IMG/VR virus record: IMGVR_UViG_3300028925_001701
Location: 1-24,167 of that record
Strand: one strand, 5' to 3'
Origin: a virus
Length of the DNA: 24,167 nucleotides
Shown piece by piece: positions 11,162 to 20,122 of the stretch; positions within the stretch are counted from its first letter, which is position 1, and each line of letters begins with the position of its first letter. Under the pieces are notes generated by a model. The model did not search any database and was not told the DNA's origin. It worked only from the letters and a program-made list of their open reading frames with translations. The position numbers and the translations under genes are program-made.

Positions 11162-14100
11162 AGTATTGGTCTACCAGCTACTTTTTCTGCAAAGTCTAAA
11201 CGATCTTGTGACATAGGATCATCAGGTAAACCGGTTGATTGAACATCAGGTAGACTTGGTAATTGTTTGATTGGTGCCGTTACTTGATTTCTCAGTTGTT
11301 GGAACATGTTGAATCCTTCGTCAGTTGCACCTTCTACATCATTATCTGTGATACCGATTGCTGTTGCGCCTAAACCTAAACCTTGGTCAATTAAGTTAGC
11401 AGCTCCAGAAGCAAAAGGTACTAATTCTCCATCCACATATCTTAATCCTGCTTGCCTAGCTGCTGTATTAAATAGTTTTATTGCTGTTGCAATAGATCCT
11501 TGATCTGTTTTTGCCATTAGACTTACAAAAGTTCTGTTTGTAAATAAAGCTCTTACTAAAGCCAAGCTTGTTAATACAGGTAAAGTAGACAATGGAGCAA
11601 AAACAATACTAGCAGCAATACCAGCAGCTATTAGACCACCAGCCCCGCCACTTCTACCAGATTCACCTATAGTCAATACATCTACCTCTTTTTGAAAGTT
11701 TCTTAATCCTTTAGCTATATCTCTACCAAACATAGCTTCTAGAGTTTCATCACCATAAGAGTCTAAAGCTGTTTTGAGGTTCTGATGTTTAAATAAATCC
11801 GTAATCTTACCTTTGCCATTAAAGTCTATAGATTTAGCTAAAAGCTTTTGCATACTAGCTTGTTGAATACTATTAAATACTTCAGGAGTATCTTTTAATG
11901 TTTCTTTTAATAACCTTATGTTCTCAGCAGATCCAGGTCTAAATATTTTATTAACTGTTTCTTCTATACCTGCTTGTGGTAGTTGAGATATGGCCCTGTT
12001 TGCTTCAAATCTAGCTCTTTCTTCTGAAGCTTTTGCCAAGTCTTCAAGACCATCAATAAAAGCTCTACCTTGCGCTTCAGCATTAAGACCTTGACTTGCA
12101 TTTTTAACAGTAAAATTATTGACTAAGTTCTTAAGTGCTTGAGGTTTTAAATTGGGCTTAATCATATTTAATTGATTAATTGTCTGTAGTACACGAGTTC
12201 CTGATTGTTGTCCTGTTGCTGAGTTAGTAAACAAAGAATCAAACTTGCCTGCATTTTCCATATCAAACTTCAACATTGATCTTGCAAATTGTGTAAAGTC
12301 TACATCTGTTAAACCATCTTTTGTCGCACCTTGAAAAGCATCTGCAAACAATCTGTTTTTAAGTTGTGCTTTTAAAGAATTTTCAGTAGTTATTTTTTCA
12401 CCAGCTTCATTAAGTTTAGTTTTGCCAATCTTATCTAGGTATTCGTCATAATCACGCAAACCTTTAAATATGTTGTTAAGTTGTGTATTACTACCTTTTA
12501 GTATGGCTTCTGAATAAACTTTGTCTGCATTTATAGATCCCTTTCTTGCATTTGAAATAAGTTTATCCATTTCTAAAGTATCAAAAGGTTGCATTCTTTC
12601 AAAATGACTTTTGTTTGCATCTCTTAAATCGTCTATTGCTCTTTTTATTACTTTTACATCTTTAGGCATCAACCTAAATCCAGAGTTTGCCAATGCTTGA
12701 TTTATTACTTTATTACCATCTTGTGCAAGTTCAGTAAGTATGCTGTCACCATTATTAAGACTTACACCATTTTTCATGTTGTAATCATCAAGAGTTCTCA
12801 TAACATCTGTAAGTAATTTTCTTTCGTGTGATGACCCAATAACTTCTGTTGTAAAATCTCTAATGTTACTTATATCGTTTCTAATTTCTTGTAGATTTAT
12901 ACCTGGAGCATCGCCATCAACAGCATCTTTTGCTCTTTTAGACATATTAGCTAATATTCCATCTAATTGTTCTACAAGACCACCAGATATCTCTTGTCCC
13001 GGTTGTTTTAACTTCCAAAAATTACCACTGTCTTTGTATGAGGCAACAAGATCTTGTGCAACTCTTACATGTTTAAGAATTACTCCATTAATAGCCTTAT
13101 TTATAACTCTAGCTTTGTTTGCTTCAGTTTCTGTTTTAGGCCCTGTAAATAATGGATTACCACGGCCATCAATTTTTACATTATCTGGACTTGCTATGTC
13201 TAAAAACTTTTGATCTACAGCTCTGTATCTTTCTCCACTAGCCCTTGTAACTGCTCCTCTTGCAGAACTTAAGGTATCTTTCAGTGTTTCACCAAAAGCA
13301 AACCTTGAAGGTACATTGCCATAGTTACTAACTTCTAAAACATCAGCTCCAATATCTTTAAGTAATTTTTGTAAAGCAGTAGTGACATCTTGCTCGTCAA
13401 GTCTTAGTTTTTGTAGCGCAGCATTTACTGACTCATCTAATCCTTCTTTTGATGACTCGGACATATATGAATTAAGTGCAGTTCTTTCTTTTTTTATACC
13501 AGTTAAAATGTAATCTAACTCTGCTCGTAAAGCTGCAGCATTAGCAACATCTCTGTTGTTACCAATAACTTGTTCAGCAAACTGTTGATACTTACCAGGC
13601 AACATTCTGCCCAAAGTTGTTTGTGATGGTATTGCACCACGAGAAAACTCATAATCAAATTTTTTAACTTTGCCATCTTTTATAGCTTTTTTAATTTCTT
13701 TCTCAGTTGCCTCTTTCCCGAGGCTTTCGTCAAGTTTTGCAACATCATTCCAACTTCTGTTTTTAGACATTTGATATACAATTCTTTGATTTTCTATTGG
13801 TGCTCTTTTGCCTAAAAACATTCTATAAACTTTTGCTGGCAGTTCACCAAATATACCTTGACCAGCAGACCCGATAATAAACTCTTCCATCCCTAAATCT
13901 ATTAACTCATCACGATCCTGTAACTGAAAACCCTCTAAAGTGTCAAGATATTCTTCACCACCTTTACCAATAGAAGAAGCGGCACCAGCCACGAAAGTAT
14001 TAGCTAATGGTTTTCTTTTGCCAAACAAAGTTGTAAATGCTTTTAAAATTTTAGTTTGAGGCATAAAAGCAACTATAGTTGAAACTACAGGCCCTGCTAT

Positions 14101-14577
14101 ACCGCTTAAATCAGCCGCATCTCCAGTTTTTAGGTTGAAGCTATTTTCATCAATAATAGTATTTAAATTGATAGTTGAGCCATCTTGTAATTTTCTTTGT
14201 TGTACAGGTTGTCCAAGTAACTCCAAACCGTAAGGTGTTAAAGCAAGTTGACCTTTTGTATTTCTTATATAACCAGCAGTACCAACTTCATTTTCCATTA
14301 TGTCTTCTTGTTCTGTAGGGGATTTTGATTTTTTTACTTTGGTAAAAAGCTGATCTAAAACTTTATTTTCCTCTGTCAATTTTTCAGCTCTACCAAGTTT
14401 TTGTCTTAAATCTTGTAGATTGACACCAGTTTCATAATCAAAGTAAAGCTCATCATAAAATGGCGATACAGCACCTTTAGCCATTTCTGCTCTTACTTTT
14501 TTTCTTGCTTCGTCTTCTGTCTGTGCGTCCATTATTTGTGAGACACCTGGAGCTATATTGACTCTAAATCTTGGCAT
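11158..14577 (-). CDS. large internal virion/ejection-type protein, 1139 aa
   Basis: No specific family is recognised. The protein is mainly helical, with long coiled-coil-prone stretches (about residues 330-900) and many Asn, Lys and Glu. Two hydrophobic regions stand out: about 155-185 (AGPVVSTIVAFMPQTKILK...) and a stronger one at about 975-1015 (GGLIAAGIAASIVFAPLSTL followed by PVLTSLALVRALF), which could form a membrane hairpin. Size, helicity, membrane-type segments and place at the end of the late operon are those of large internal core or ejection proteins of short-tailed phages, such as T7 gp16. This role is inferred. Its start overlaps the upstream stop (TAATG); its stop overlaps the stop of the convergent primase gene. 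Confidence 0.75.
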   Translation of the reverse strand: MPRFRVNIAPGVSQIMDAQTEDEARKKVRAEMAKGAVSPFYDELYFDYETGVNLQDLRQKLGRAEKLTEENKVLDQLFTKVKKSKSPTEQEDIMENEVGTAGYIRNTKGQLALTPYGLELLGQPVQQRKLQDGSTINLNTIIDENSFNLKTGDAADLSGIAGPVVSTIVAFMPQTKILKAFTTLFGKRKPLANTFVAGAASSIGKGGEEYLDTLEGFQLQDRDELIDLGMEEFIIGSAGQGIFGELPAKVYRMFLGKRAPIENQRIVYQMSKNRSWNDVAKLDESLGKEATEKEIKKAIKDGKVKKFDYEFSRGAIPSQTTLGRMLPGKYQQFAEQVIGNNRDVANAAALRAELDYILTGIKKERTALNSYMSESSKEGLDESVNAALQKLRLDEQDVTTALQKLLKDIGADVLEVSNYGNVPSRFAFGETLKDTLSSARGAVTRASGERYRAVDQKFLDIASPDNVKIDGRGNPLFTGPKTETEANKARVINKAINGVILKHVRVAQDLVASYKDSGNFWKLKQPGQEISGGLVEQLDGILANMSKRAKDAVDGDAPGINLQEIRNDISNIRDFTTEVIGSSHERKLLTDVMRTLDDYNMKNGVSLNNGDSILTELAQDGNKVINQALANSGFRLMPKDVKVIKRAIDDLRDANKSHFERMQPFDTLEMDKLISNARKGSINADKVYSEAILKGSNTQLNNIFKGLRDYDEYLDKIGKTKLNEAGEKITTENSLKAQLKNRLFADAFQGATKDGLTDVDFTQFARSMLKFDMENAGKFDSLFTNSATGQQSGTRVLQTINQLNMIKPNLKPQALKNLVNNFTVKNASQGLNAEAQGRAFIDGLEDLAKASEERARFEANRAISQLPQAGIEETVNKIFRPGSAENIRLLKETLKDTPEVFNSIQQASMQKLLAKSIDFNGKGKITDLFKHQNLKTALDSYGDETLEAMFGRDIAKGLRNFQKEVDVLTIGESGRSGGAGGLIAAGIAASIVFAPLSTLPVLTSLALVRALFTNRTFVSLMAKTDQGSIATAIKLFNTAARQAGLRYVDGELVPFASGAANLIDQGLGLGATAIGITDNDVEGATDEGFNMFQQLRNQVTAPIKQLPSLPDVQSTGLPDDPMSQDRLDFAEKVAGRPIL

Positions 14578-16520
14578 TAGAGATTAATGTCAGTAATTGG
14601 TTGTGAATCAGCTCCGCCAACACCTGTTTGTTCTCCAAACCTAGCTCTTGCTGTATCTGCCTGAGAAGCATAAGTATCTATGCCCAGTATGCTTTGTAAA
14701 CTTGGTAACATTTTAGTGTAGAAATCTTGCCCATAAGCTCCTTGAAGCATTAAGAATTGACTACCAGTTTGTATATTGTTATATCGCTCACTATTTGATT
14801 CTGCTAATCCACGTCTTGATTCTCTGAGTTTACCTAAGACTGAATCTACATTTTCAAATAAAGATAAATCACCAAAAACTTTTTCAATTATTACTCTGTC
14901 TTTGTCTGATATTGTTCTTCCTGATTCGCCCAATATAGCCTGAAGATTTTTTTGTTTCACAACTTCAGTCAAAGCTTTAACCTTGGAGTCTGCTGATTGA
15001 CTATCGAAGTCTTTTCCCATACCAGCAAAAGCAAACCCTGCATCTACCGCACGGGCAAAAAGACCTTGAAGACCACCAACAGGCTCACCCTTCGCTTGTG
15101 CTTCTACTATTATCTCTATTGCATAATCAACAAACCCTACACCAGCTAAACCGCCTTTAAAATCGGTAATATCTCTTTTAATCTTATTATTATATTCAAC
15201 TACTTCTTTTGCTTTCATTATGTCCGGTTTGTTATCAGCAATAGCCTTTGCCCTTCCTACTGCCCCAGCAATCTCTAACTCTCTGTCAAACTTCTTCTGT
15301 TCTTGTGCTTCTAATAAGTCTCTAGCTGCTCTTTCTTCACCAGCTTTAGCTGCTCCTGAAGCAAGCCCTTCACCCATTTGTCCTGTTCTTACTAGCTCAC
15401 CACCTACATTTCTAATAAAGTCTAAGAATCTGTCAGAGCCAAATAGTCCAGTAGTTTCTTTTGGTACTCGTGGTGTTTTTGCTGTATCTCTGTCAACTTT
15501 TGATAAATCAAGTTCAGGTAAATCTACTGTAGGTAAATCAATTTTCGGATCAAACTTTTCTTGTGTTTCTAATAATGATTCTGTCTCTGTTTTATCTACA
15601 TCGACTAAAGATTCTATTGGTGTTAAATCTTCTAATGCTTTTGCAATAGTTGGATCTTGTAACAATCTGCCCTCTACTAAAGGAAAACCAAATTCATCTT
15701 TATCAATTATATTTTTTTCAAATTCAAGCCTTCTTGCTTCTTGTTCAGCACGACCAACGCTACCAATATCATATAGTTGGCCTACTGATTCTCCGCTTGT
15801 AACAGGTGTAAATGTTGGTAATTCTTCTATTACACTAGGTTGATCAATAAGCGATGGAGAGTCTTCTGTTATAAGAGAAGCTGTAGGGGTATTAATATCC
15901 TCTATATCTTTAGTAAAATCTTGTACTTCAGACATAGATCTGTTTAAAATTTTAGACAAATCTTCATTTGTATAACCTCTCCTAGCTATTCCAGACTGAT
16001 CAATACCAGAAAAAAAACCAGCATCACCTCCTGGTCTTCCAGATAATGTTGTAGGATCATTAGGAAATCTTTGACTAGGAAATATATCTTTTGATGCAAA
16101 ATCAGGAGTATCGTATGATCTTTCTGAAAACCCAGAACCAACACCTCTTAGTGTGTTGATTAAACCTTCGCCAATTTGTCCTGCAAAATCTAAACTCAAA
16201 CCACCTACATCTCTTATACCAGATAAAGGCGTTAAATAATCTGGTAAAGGTTGTCCAAATTCAAACAAAGAAGGTTCTGTAGATGAAAATTTTACTTTTC
16301 TTTCACCTACTACTTGTCTAAATACTTCTTCTGTTGCAGGACTATAGCTAACATCTGGATTCTCTATTAAGGCCTCTAAAGCTACAATGTCTGTTGTTCT
16401 TAATATAGGTAACAATTTTTTTTCATCTATGTATTCTATATTTCCTTGTGCATTTGTGTAGTAAAAAGGATTTTCTGCCTCACCACCACCTGCGAACATT
16501 TTACGATTCATAAAGTTCAT
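14577..16520 (-). CDS. putative internal virion protein, 647 aa
   Basis: The N-terminus has MFAGGGEAENPFYYTN, a Gly-rich opening often seen in virion proteins of marine podovirus-like phages. Residues about 1-360 are polar and probably disordered or extended. From about 365 the protein is helical, with a Gly/Ala stretch (RNVGGELVRTGQMGEGLASG) and an alanine/glutamate coiled-coil region. An ILGESGRTISDKDR segment near residues 525-540 recurs in similar phage proteins. There is no signal peptide. It is translated by TAATG coupling after the 863-aa gene and before the 1139-aa gene, and is probably part of the same ejection complex. The function is inferred from context. Confidence 0.7.
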   Translation of the reverse strand: MNFMNRKMFAGGGEAENPFYYTNAQGNIEYIDEKKLLPILRTTDIVALEALIENPDVSYSPATEEVFRQVVGERKVKFSSTEPSLFEFGQPLPDYLTPLSGIRDVGGLSLDFAGQIGEGLINTLRGVGSGFSERSYDTPDFASKDIFPSQRFPNDPTTLSGRPGGDAGFFSGIDQSGIARRGYTNEDLSKILNRSMSEVQDFTKDIEDINTPTASLITEDSPSLIDQPSVIEELPTFTPVTSGESVGQLYDIGSVGRAEQEARRLEFEKNIIDKDEFGFPLVEGRLLQDPTIAKALEDLTPIESLVDVDKTETESLLETQEKFDPKIDLPTVDLPELDLSKVDRDTAKTPRVPKETTGLFGSDRFLDFIRNVGGELVRTGQMGEGLASGAAKAGEERAARDLLEAQEQKKFDRELEIAGAVGRAKAIADNKPDIMKAKEVVEYNNKIKRDITDFKGGLAGVGFVDYAIEIIVEAQAKGEPVGGLQGLFARAVDAGFAFAGMGKDFDSQSADSKVKALTEVVKQKNLQAILGESGRTISDKDRVIIEKVFGDLSLFENVDSVLGKLRESRRGLAESNSERYNNIQTGSQFLMLQGAYGQDFYTKMLPSLQSILGIDTYASQADTARARFGEQTGVGGADSQPITDINL

Positions 16521-19111
16521 TAACTTTGTCCTTGTCTTGGAGCCATAGCACCATAAGCACTAAATGCTGCACCTAGTCCTGCTGCTGTTGGATCTGTTGG
16601 CATACCATACTGTGAATCAATCTGTGAGCCAGATGCTTGATAACCAGGTAGCATAGAACCAATCTGTCCAAGTGTTTGCATTGGTCTGTACTGTTGTCCT
16701 ACTTGCTGTTCAAATATTCTACCTAAACCAGTTTCAGCAATGCCTCTTCCAGTAGTACCATATCTTGATAGCTCGCCTCTTTGACCTGCTCTTAGACCTT
16801 CTTGAGTTGAGCCTATTCCACTCATTTGACCACCATAGCCAGCTAACTGTTGTCCTAGATTAGATGCAGCACTTCCTCTGCCTAAACCAATACCCATAAG
16901 TCCTTGTGCTCCAGTTCTTTTTGCTTGTTGTTGTCTAGCAAATTCACCTAACCCAGTTTGTTGTGCGCTTTGGAAACCTTGTGATCTTATATTACCTAGT
17001 GCTTGCGCTAAGCCCTTACCTAAGGACTCTCTACGCTCACCTGCTCCAAGTCTTGCTCTACTGCCACCAAATGCACCAGAACTGATCTCATTAGCTCTTG
17101 AGGCTATATCTTGCTTGTCACCAGACTTCATTACATCATCTATAGTTTGTTGTACTACTTGATCTTCATAAGGATTGTAGAACTGTTGTGTCATACTTGG
17201 ATCATAACCACCCATAGTATCTTTAAAGATCTCTTCTGCTTGTGAATAGTATGGATCTTGTAGCTCTTCAGCTCTTCTTGATTGTGATATAGCTTGATTT
17301 ACCAAGTCTCTATTTTGTTGTAAGAATGGTTCAAAACCACCAAGTCCAGCTACAGCTTGTTTTCTAGACAATAACTCTAATGGTGATAGTCCAGCTGTTT
17401 GTTGTAATGGTACTTCACTGCCAATAAGGTTTGATCCAGCTTGTTGTAACTGATTGTAGAAACCTGGAGAGTCTTCTGTGCCGAAGTATAAAGATCTAAG
17501 TAATGGATCTCCTACTTGCTCAGATGTTGCTTGTTGTAGCAATACTGGATCTATTTGATTCGGGCCAGTAGGCATTTGTGTTTGTGTTGAATCTGGCGTA
17601 CTTACACCTGTAATTCCAGGCATGGGTGTTGTAAAACCGGGTGGTATATCTGACACATAACCAGGGGTGCCTATACCTGTTATGGCTTGTTTATCTGGGT
17701 TATTGCCGACACCTTGACCTAATGTATTTCTAAAATCGTCAAGGTTAATATATCCTGGCATACCCGGTAAACCTGCATCTGGAGTGCCAATTTGTGTTGG
17801 TCTTCCTTGCCCTATAGAAGTTATACCTCCACCAGGGCCGCCTATTGATGGTGGCATTGGTGGTCTACCCATACCTGGTCTTTGCACTATTGGTGCAGCA
17901 GGCATTTGTCTTGGATCAAAAGACGGGCCTTGCTCGTTAAAGTTAGGATTACCGCCAAGATATTGAACGGGGTCAGGCTCTGGCATTACCAATTCAGATC
18001 CTGTATTGCCAAGTGGTAGCTGTTGGTTTATTTGATTTTGTGATAAACCTTCTATTCTTTTTTGCATATCTGCAAATCTTGATTCAAAAGCAGACATATT
18101 TGGGACTTGTGGCTGTGGAATATTTATACCACTTTGTATTTCCTCTATAAGCTTTTGTCTATCAAACGAAGGTAAGTCTTCTTTTCTAGCATAACCAGAC
18201 ATATCTTGTGGTTTGTTACCTTCTAATGTCTTTAATCTATTTTGAAGCTGACTAGGATCAAACTGAGGCATATTTTGCATTCTGTCTTGTAAGCCTGCTA
18301 TACCACTTTGTAAATTAGACGGATCAAACTGTGGTCTATTCTTGTTTTGTTCAATCATCTGTCTAAGATTAGAATCGTCAAACTGAGGCATATTACCTAA
18401 TCTATCTTCTAAACCACCTATCTGAGATTGTAATTGACTAGAATCAAACTGAGGTATGTTACCTATTTGTTGTTTATTTGCTTCTATCATTTGTCTTATA
18501 GAAGAGTCATCAAACTGAGGCATGTTACTAAATTGATCTTGTAGCCCACCTATTTGTGACTGTAAACCACTTGCGTCAAACTGAGGCCTATTTTTATTCT
18601 GTTCAATCATTTGCCTTAGATTAGAATCGTCAAACTGAGGCATGTTGCTGAACTGGTCTTGCAATCCACCTATTTGTGATTGTAATTGGGAGTCATCGAA
18701 TTGAGGTATGTTTTTAAATTGTTCTTGTAGACCACCTATTTGTGATTGTAAGCCTGATGAATCAAAACTAGGTCTGTTAGCATTCTGTTCAATCATACTT
18801 CTTAAAGCTGAGTCATCAAAACCTGGACGTTGACCTATTGAGGTTATTTGATCTCTTAATGCCGTATCATCGTAAATTGGTCTGTTTTCTAAATCATCTC
18901 TAGTAGCAAACTGATTAGGATCAAACGAAGGTATGTTACCTATTTGTTCTTGTAATCCACCTATCTGTCTTTGTAAGTTACTTGGATCAAAAGCTGGTTG
19001 TGGCATAAATCCACCACTTACTCTAGGATCTGACTTACCACCACCTGCACCACCTATAGATTTAGGTCTGCCAATAGGAGCCATAATAGAACTTAAGTTA
19101 AATTTAGGCAT
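16520..19111 (-). CDS. repeat-bearing virion protein, 863 aa
   Basis: The protein has three parts. Residues 1-40 are a Gly-rich head. Residues 41-302 are thirteen short repeats beginning FD or YD, spaced 17-22 residues apart (mostly exactly 18 or 22). A Pro/Gly-rich hinge (about 330-530) leads to a helical C-terminal domain. That domain has a QQFYNPYEDQVVQQTIDDV segment and a GAFGGSRARLGAGERRE segment, a pairing I associate with structural proteins of marine phages. The end is Gly/Gln-rich. It is probably an internal virion or tail-associated protein, but no enzyme motif is visible. TAATG overlaps join it to both neighbours. Confidence 0.75.
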   Translation of the reverse strand: MPKFNLSSIMAPIGRPKSIGGAGGGKSDPRVSGGFMPQPAFDPSNLQRQIGGLQEQIGNIPSFDPNQFATRDDLENRPIYDDTALRDQITSIGQRPGFDDSALRSMIEQNANRPSFDSSGLQSQIGGLQEQFKNIPQFDDSQLQSQIGGLQDQFSNMPQFDDSNLRQMIEQNKNRPQFDASGLQSQIGGLQDQFSNMPQFDDSSIRQMIEANKQQIGNIPQFDSSQLQSQIGGLEDRLGNMPQFDDSNLRQMIEQNKNRPQFDPSNLQSGIAGLQDRMQNMPQFDPSQLQNRLKTLEGNKPQDMSGYARKEDLPSFDRQKLIEEIQSGINIPQPQVPNMSAFESRFADMQKRIEGLSQNQINQQLPLGNTGSELVMPEPDPVQYLGGNPNFNEQGPSFDPRQMPAAPIVQRPGMGRPPMPPSIGGPGGGITSIGQGRPTQIGTPDAGLPGMPGYINLDDFRNTLGQGVGNNPDKQAITGIGTPGYVSDIPPGFTTPMPGITGVSTPDSTQTQMPTGPNQIDPVLLQQATSEQVGDPLLRSLYFGTEDSPGFYNQLQQAGSNLIGSEVPLQQTAGLSPLELLSRKQAVAGLGGFEPFLQQNRDLVNQAISQSRRAEELQDPYYSQAEEIFKDTMGGYDPSMTQQFYNPYEDQVVQQTIDDVMKSGDKQDIASRANEISSGAFGGSRARLGAGERRESLGKGLAQALGNIRSQGFQSAQQTGLGEFARQQQAKRTGAQGLMGIGLGRGSAASNLGQQLAGYGGQMSGIGSTQEGLRAGQRGELSRYGTTGRGIAETGLGRIFEQQVGQQYRPMQTLGQIGSMLPGYQASGSQIDSQYGMPTDPTAAGLGAAFSAYGAMAPRQGQS
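18206..18991 (-). repeat. 13 coding repeats of 18 or 22 residues
   Basis: FD (once YD) starts occur at residues 41, 63, 80, 98, 116, 138, 160, 178, 200, 222, 244, 262 and 284. Two unit types alternate irregularly: a long form (FDxSxLQSQIGGLQDQFSNM + PQ) and a short form (FDDSNLRQMIEQNKNRPQ). DNA copies are visibly diverged, so selection is on the protein pattern. Confidence 0.85.
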
Positions 19112-20115
19112 TATGCTACACCTATATCGTTATAGTTTTCAAATACTTTCATAAGTTGATCCATATTTTGTGCACCTTTTTTTCTATTAGGTTTTCCATT
19201 AGGTGTCATTTCTAAACCTGTTTCTGTTTTAGTTACTTTAAATCCGCCTAAACCATTGTTAGCTGCTGAAGTCATTACAAACTCACCATCACTTAACATA
19301 GCTGCTATATCATCACTTGTTCCTGTGCCCGGACCTACTGAAGGGCCGCCCATACGCATGTCTAGTTCTTGTAGTCCGCCCGCAGCTGCATTTTTTCTTA
19401 CACCTAAATCAAAACCTTGAAACGTTTTTGCTGGCATTAAATCTGGTCTTATTGACTGTCTTATGTCTTTCATACCACCTTCTTTCTTCTTATAATCTTC
19501 TTTAACAGCTTTACCATATAAAGCAGCCATTGCTAGCATTGCAGGACTTAACCCACCAACACCACCTTCTTCACGTCTTGCTGCTCTTGAGTTAGAACTT
19601 CCCGTTATATCTGCAATCATATCAGGAGTTTTCATTCCAAAAAAACTACCACCAGTCTGATCAGTAGGTGTGTCTCCACCGCTACCCCCAAATAATCCAC
19701 CTAGTCCAGCTCTAAATTTACCACCAGACCCAAAAAATTTACCTGTAGTTGATGAAGCAGCTCCTTTACCAAGTAGCCCGCTCAATGGGCCAACACCTCC
19801 CAAACCAGCAATACCAAACCCAATAGCTGCAATAGGTGCTATTTTCTTAACTACTTTCTTTAAACTTTTACCTAGCTTTTTAAGGAACCCAAACTCAGCC
19901 ATACCTGTAATTGGGTTGATAGACATACCTTCGCCCACAGTATATTCATTTGGATCTAGTCCAGCAGACATCATTTCTTGTTGTATTATTTGTTGTGTTT
20001 TTGGAGAGATAACTGGTGGGACTACCATTTCTCCTGGTGCTACGTGGGCAAGCATACTATCTTCGTTTCTACCTAATCCTGCTATGCCTGTACCTGAGTT
20101 GTCTATTCTATTCAT
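19111..20115 (-). CDS. putative virion/ejection protein with cationic-hydrophobic helix
   Basis: Two short motifs near the ends, DSMLAHVAPGEMVVP (about residues 19-33 here) and GTSDDIAAMLSDGEFVM (about 250-270), belong to a pair common in tail-region or internal proteins of marine phages. Between them FLKKLGKSLKKVVKKIAPIA (about 77-96) is strongly cationic and amphipathic and runs directly into a hydrophobic Gly/Ala stretch; a Gly-rich, low-complexity region follows. Such a segment could insert into a membrane during DNA ejection. I chose the ATG at 20115; an in-frame TTG at 20121 lies closer to the AGGA ribosome site and is possible. The function is inferred. Confidence 0.7.
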   Translation of the reverse strand: MNRIDNSGTGIAGLGRNEDSMLAHVAPGEMVVPPVISPKTQQIIQQEMMSAGLDPNEYTVGEGMSINPITGMAEFGFLKKLGKSLKKVVKKIAPIAAIGFGIAGLGGVGPLSGLLGKGAASSTTGKFFGSGGKFRAGLGGLFGGSGGDTPTDQTGGSFFGMKTPDMIADITGSSNSRAARREEGGVGGLSPAMLAMAALYGKAVKEDYKKKEGGMKDIRQSIRPDLMPAKTFQGFDLGVRKNAAAGGLQELDMRMGGPSVGPGTGTSDDIAAMLSDGEFVMTSAANNGLGGFKVTKTETGLEMTPNGKPNRKKGAQNMDQLMKVFENYNDIGVA

Positions 20116-20122
20116 GCTCAAA

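Noticed and set aside
12863-13213. 116-codon open frame on the + strand
   Set aside because: Antisense to the 1139-aa late gene, with no ribosome binding site and unnatural composition; long antisense frames are expected opposite this gene's codon use.
15220-15843. 207-codon open frame on the + strand, Ser/Pro/Ala-rich
   Set aside because: Antisense shadow of the 647-aa gene; it is low-complexity because the sense strand is Glu/Asp/Leu-rich, and it has no start signal.
18206-18991. Possible CRISPR or simple DNA repeat array
   Set aside because: Copies are diverged at DNA level, lie in frame in a coding gene and keep protein spacing, so they are protein repeats.
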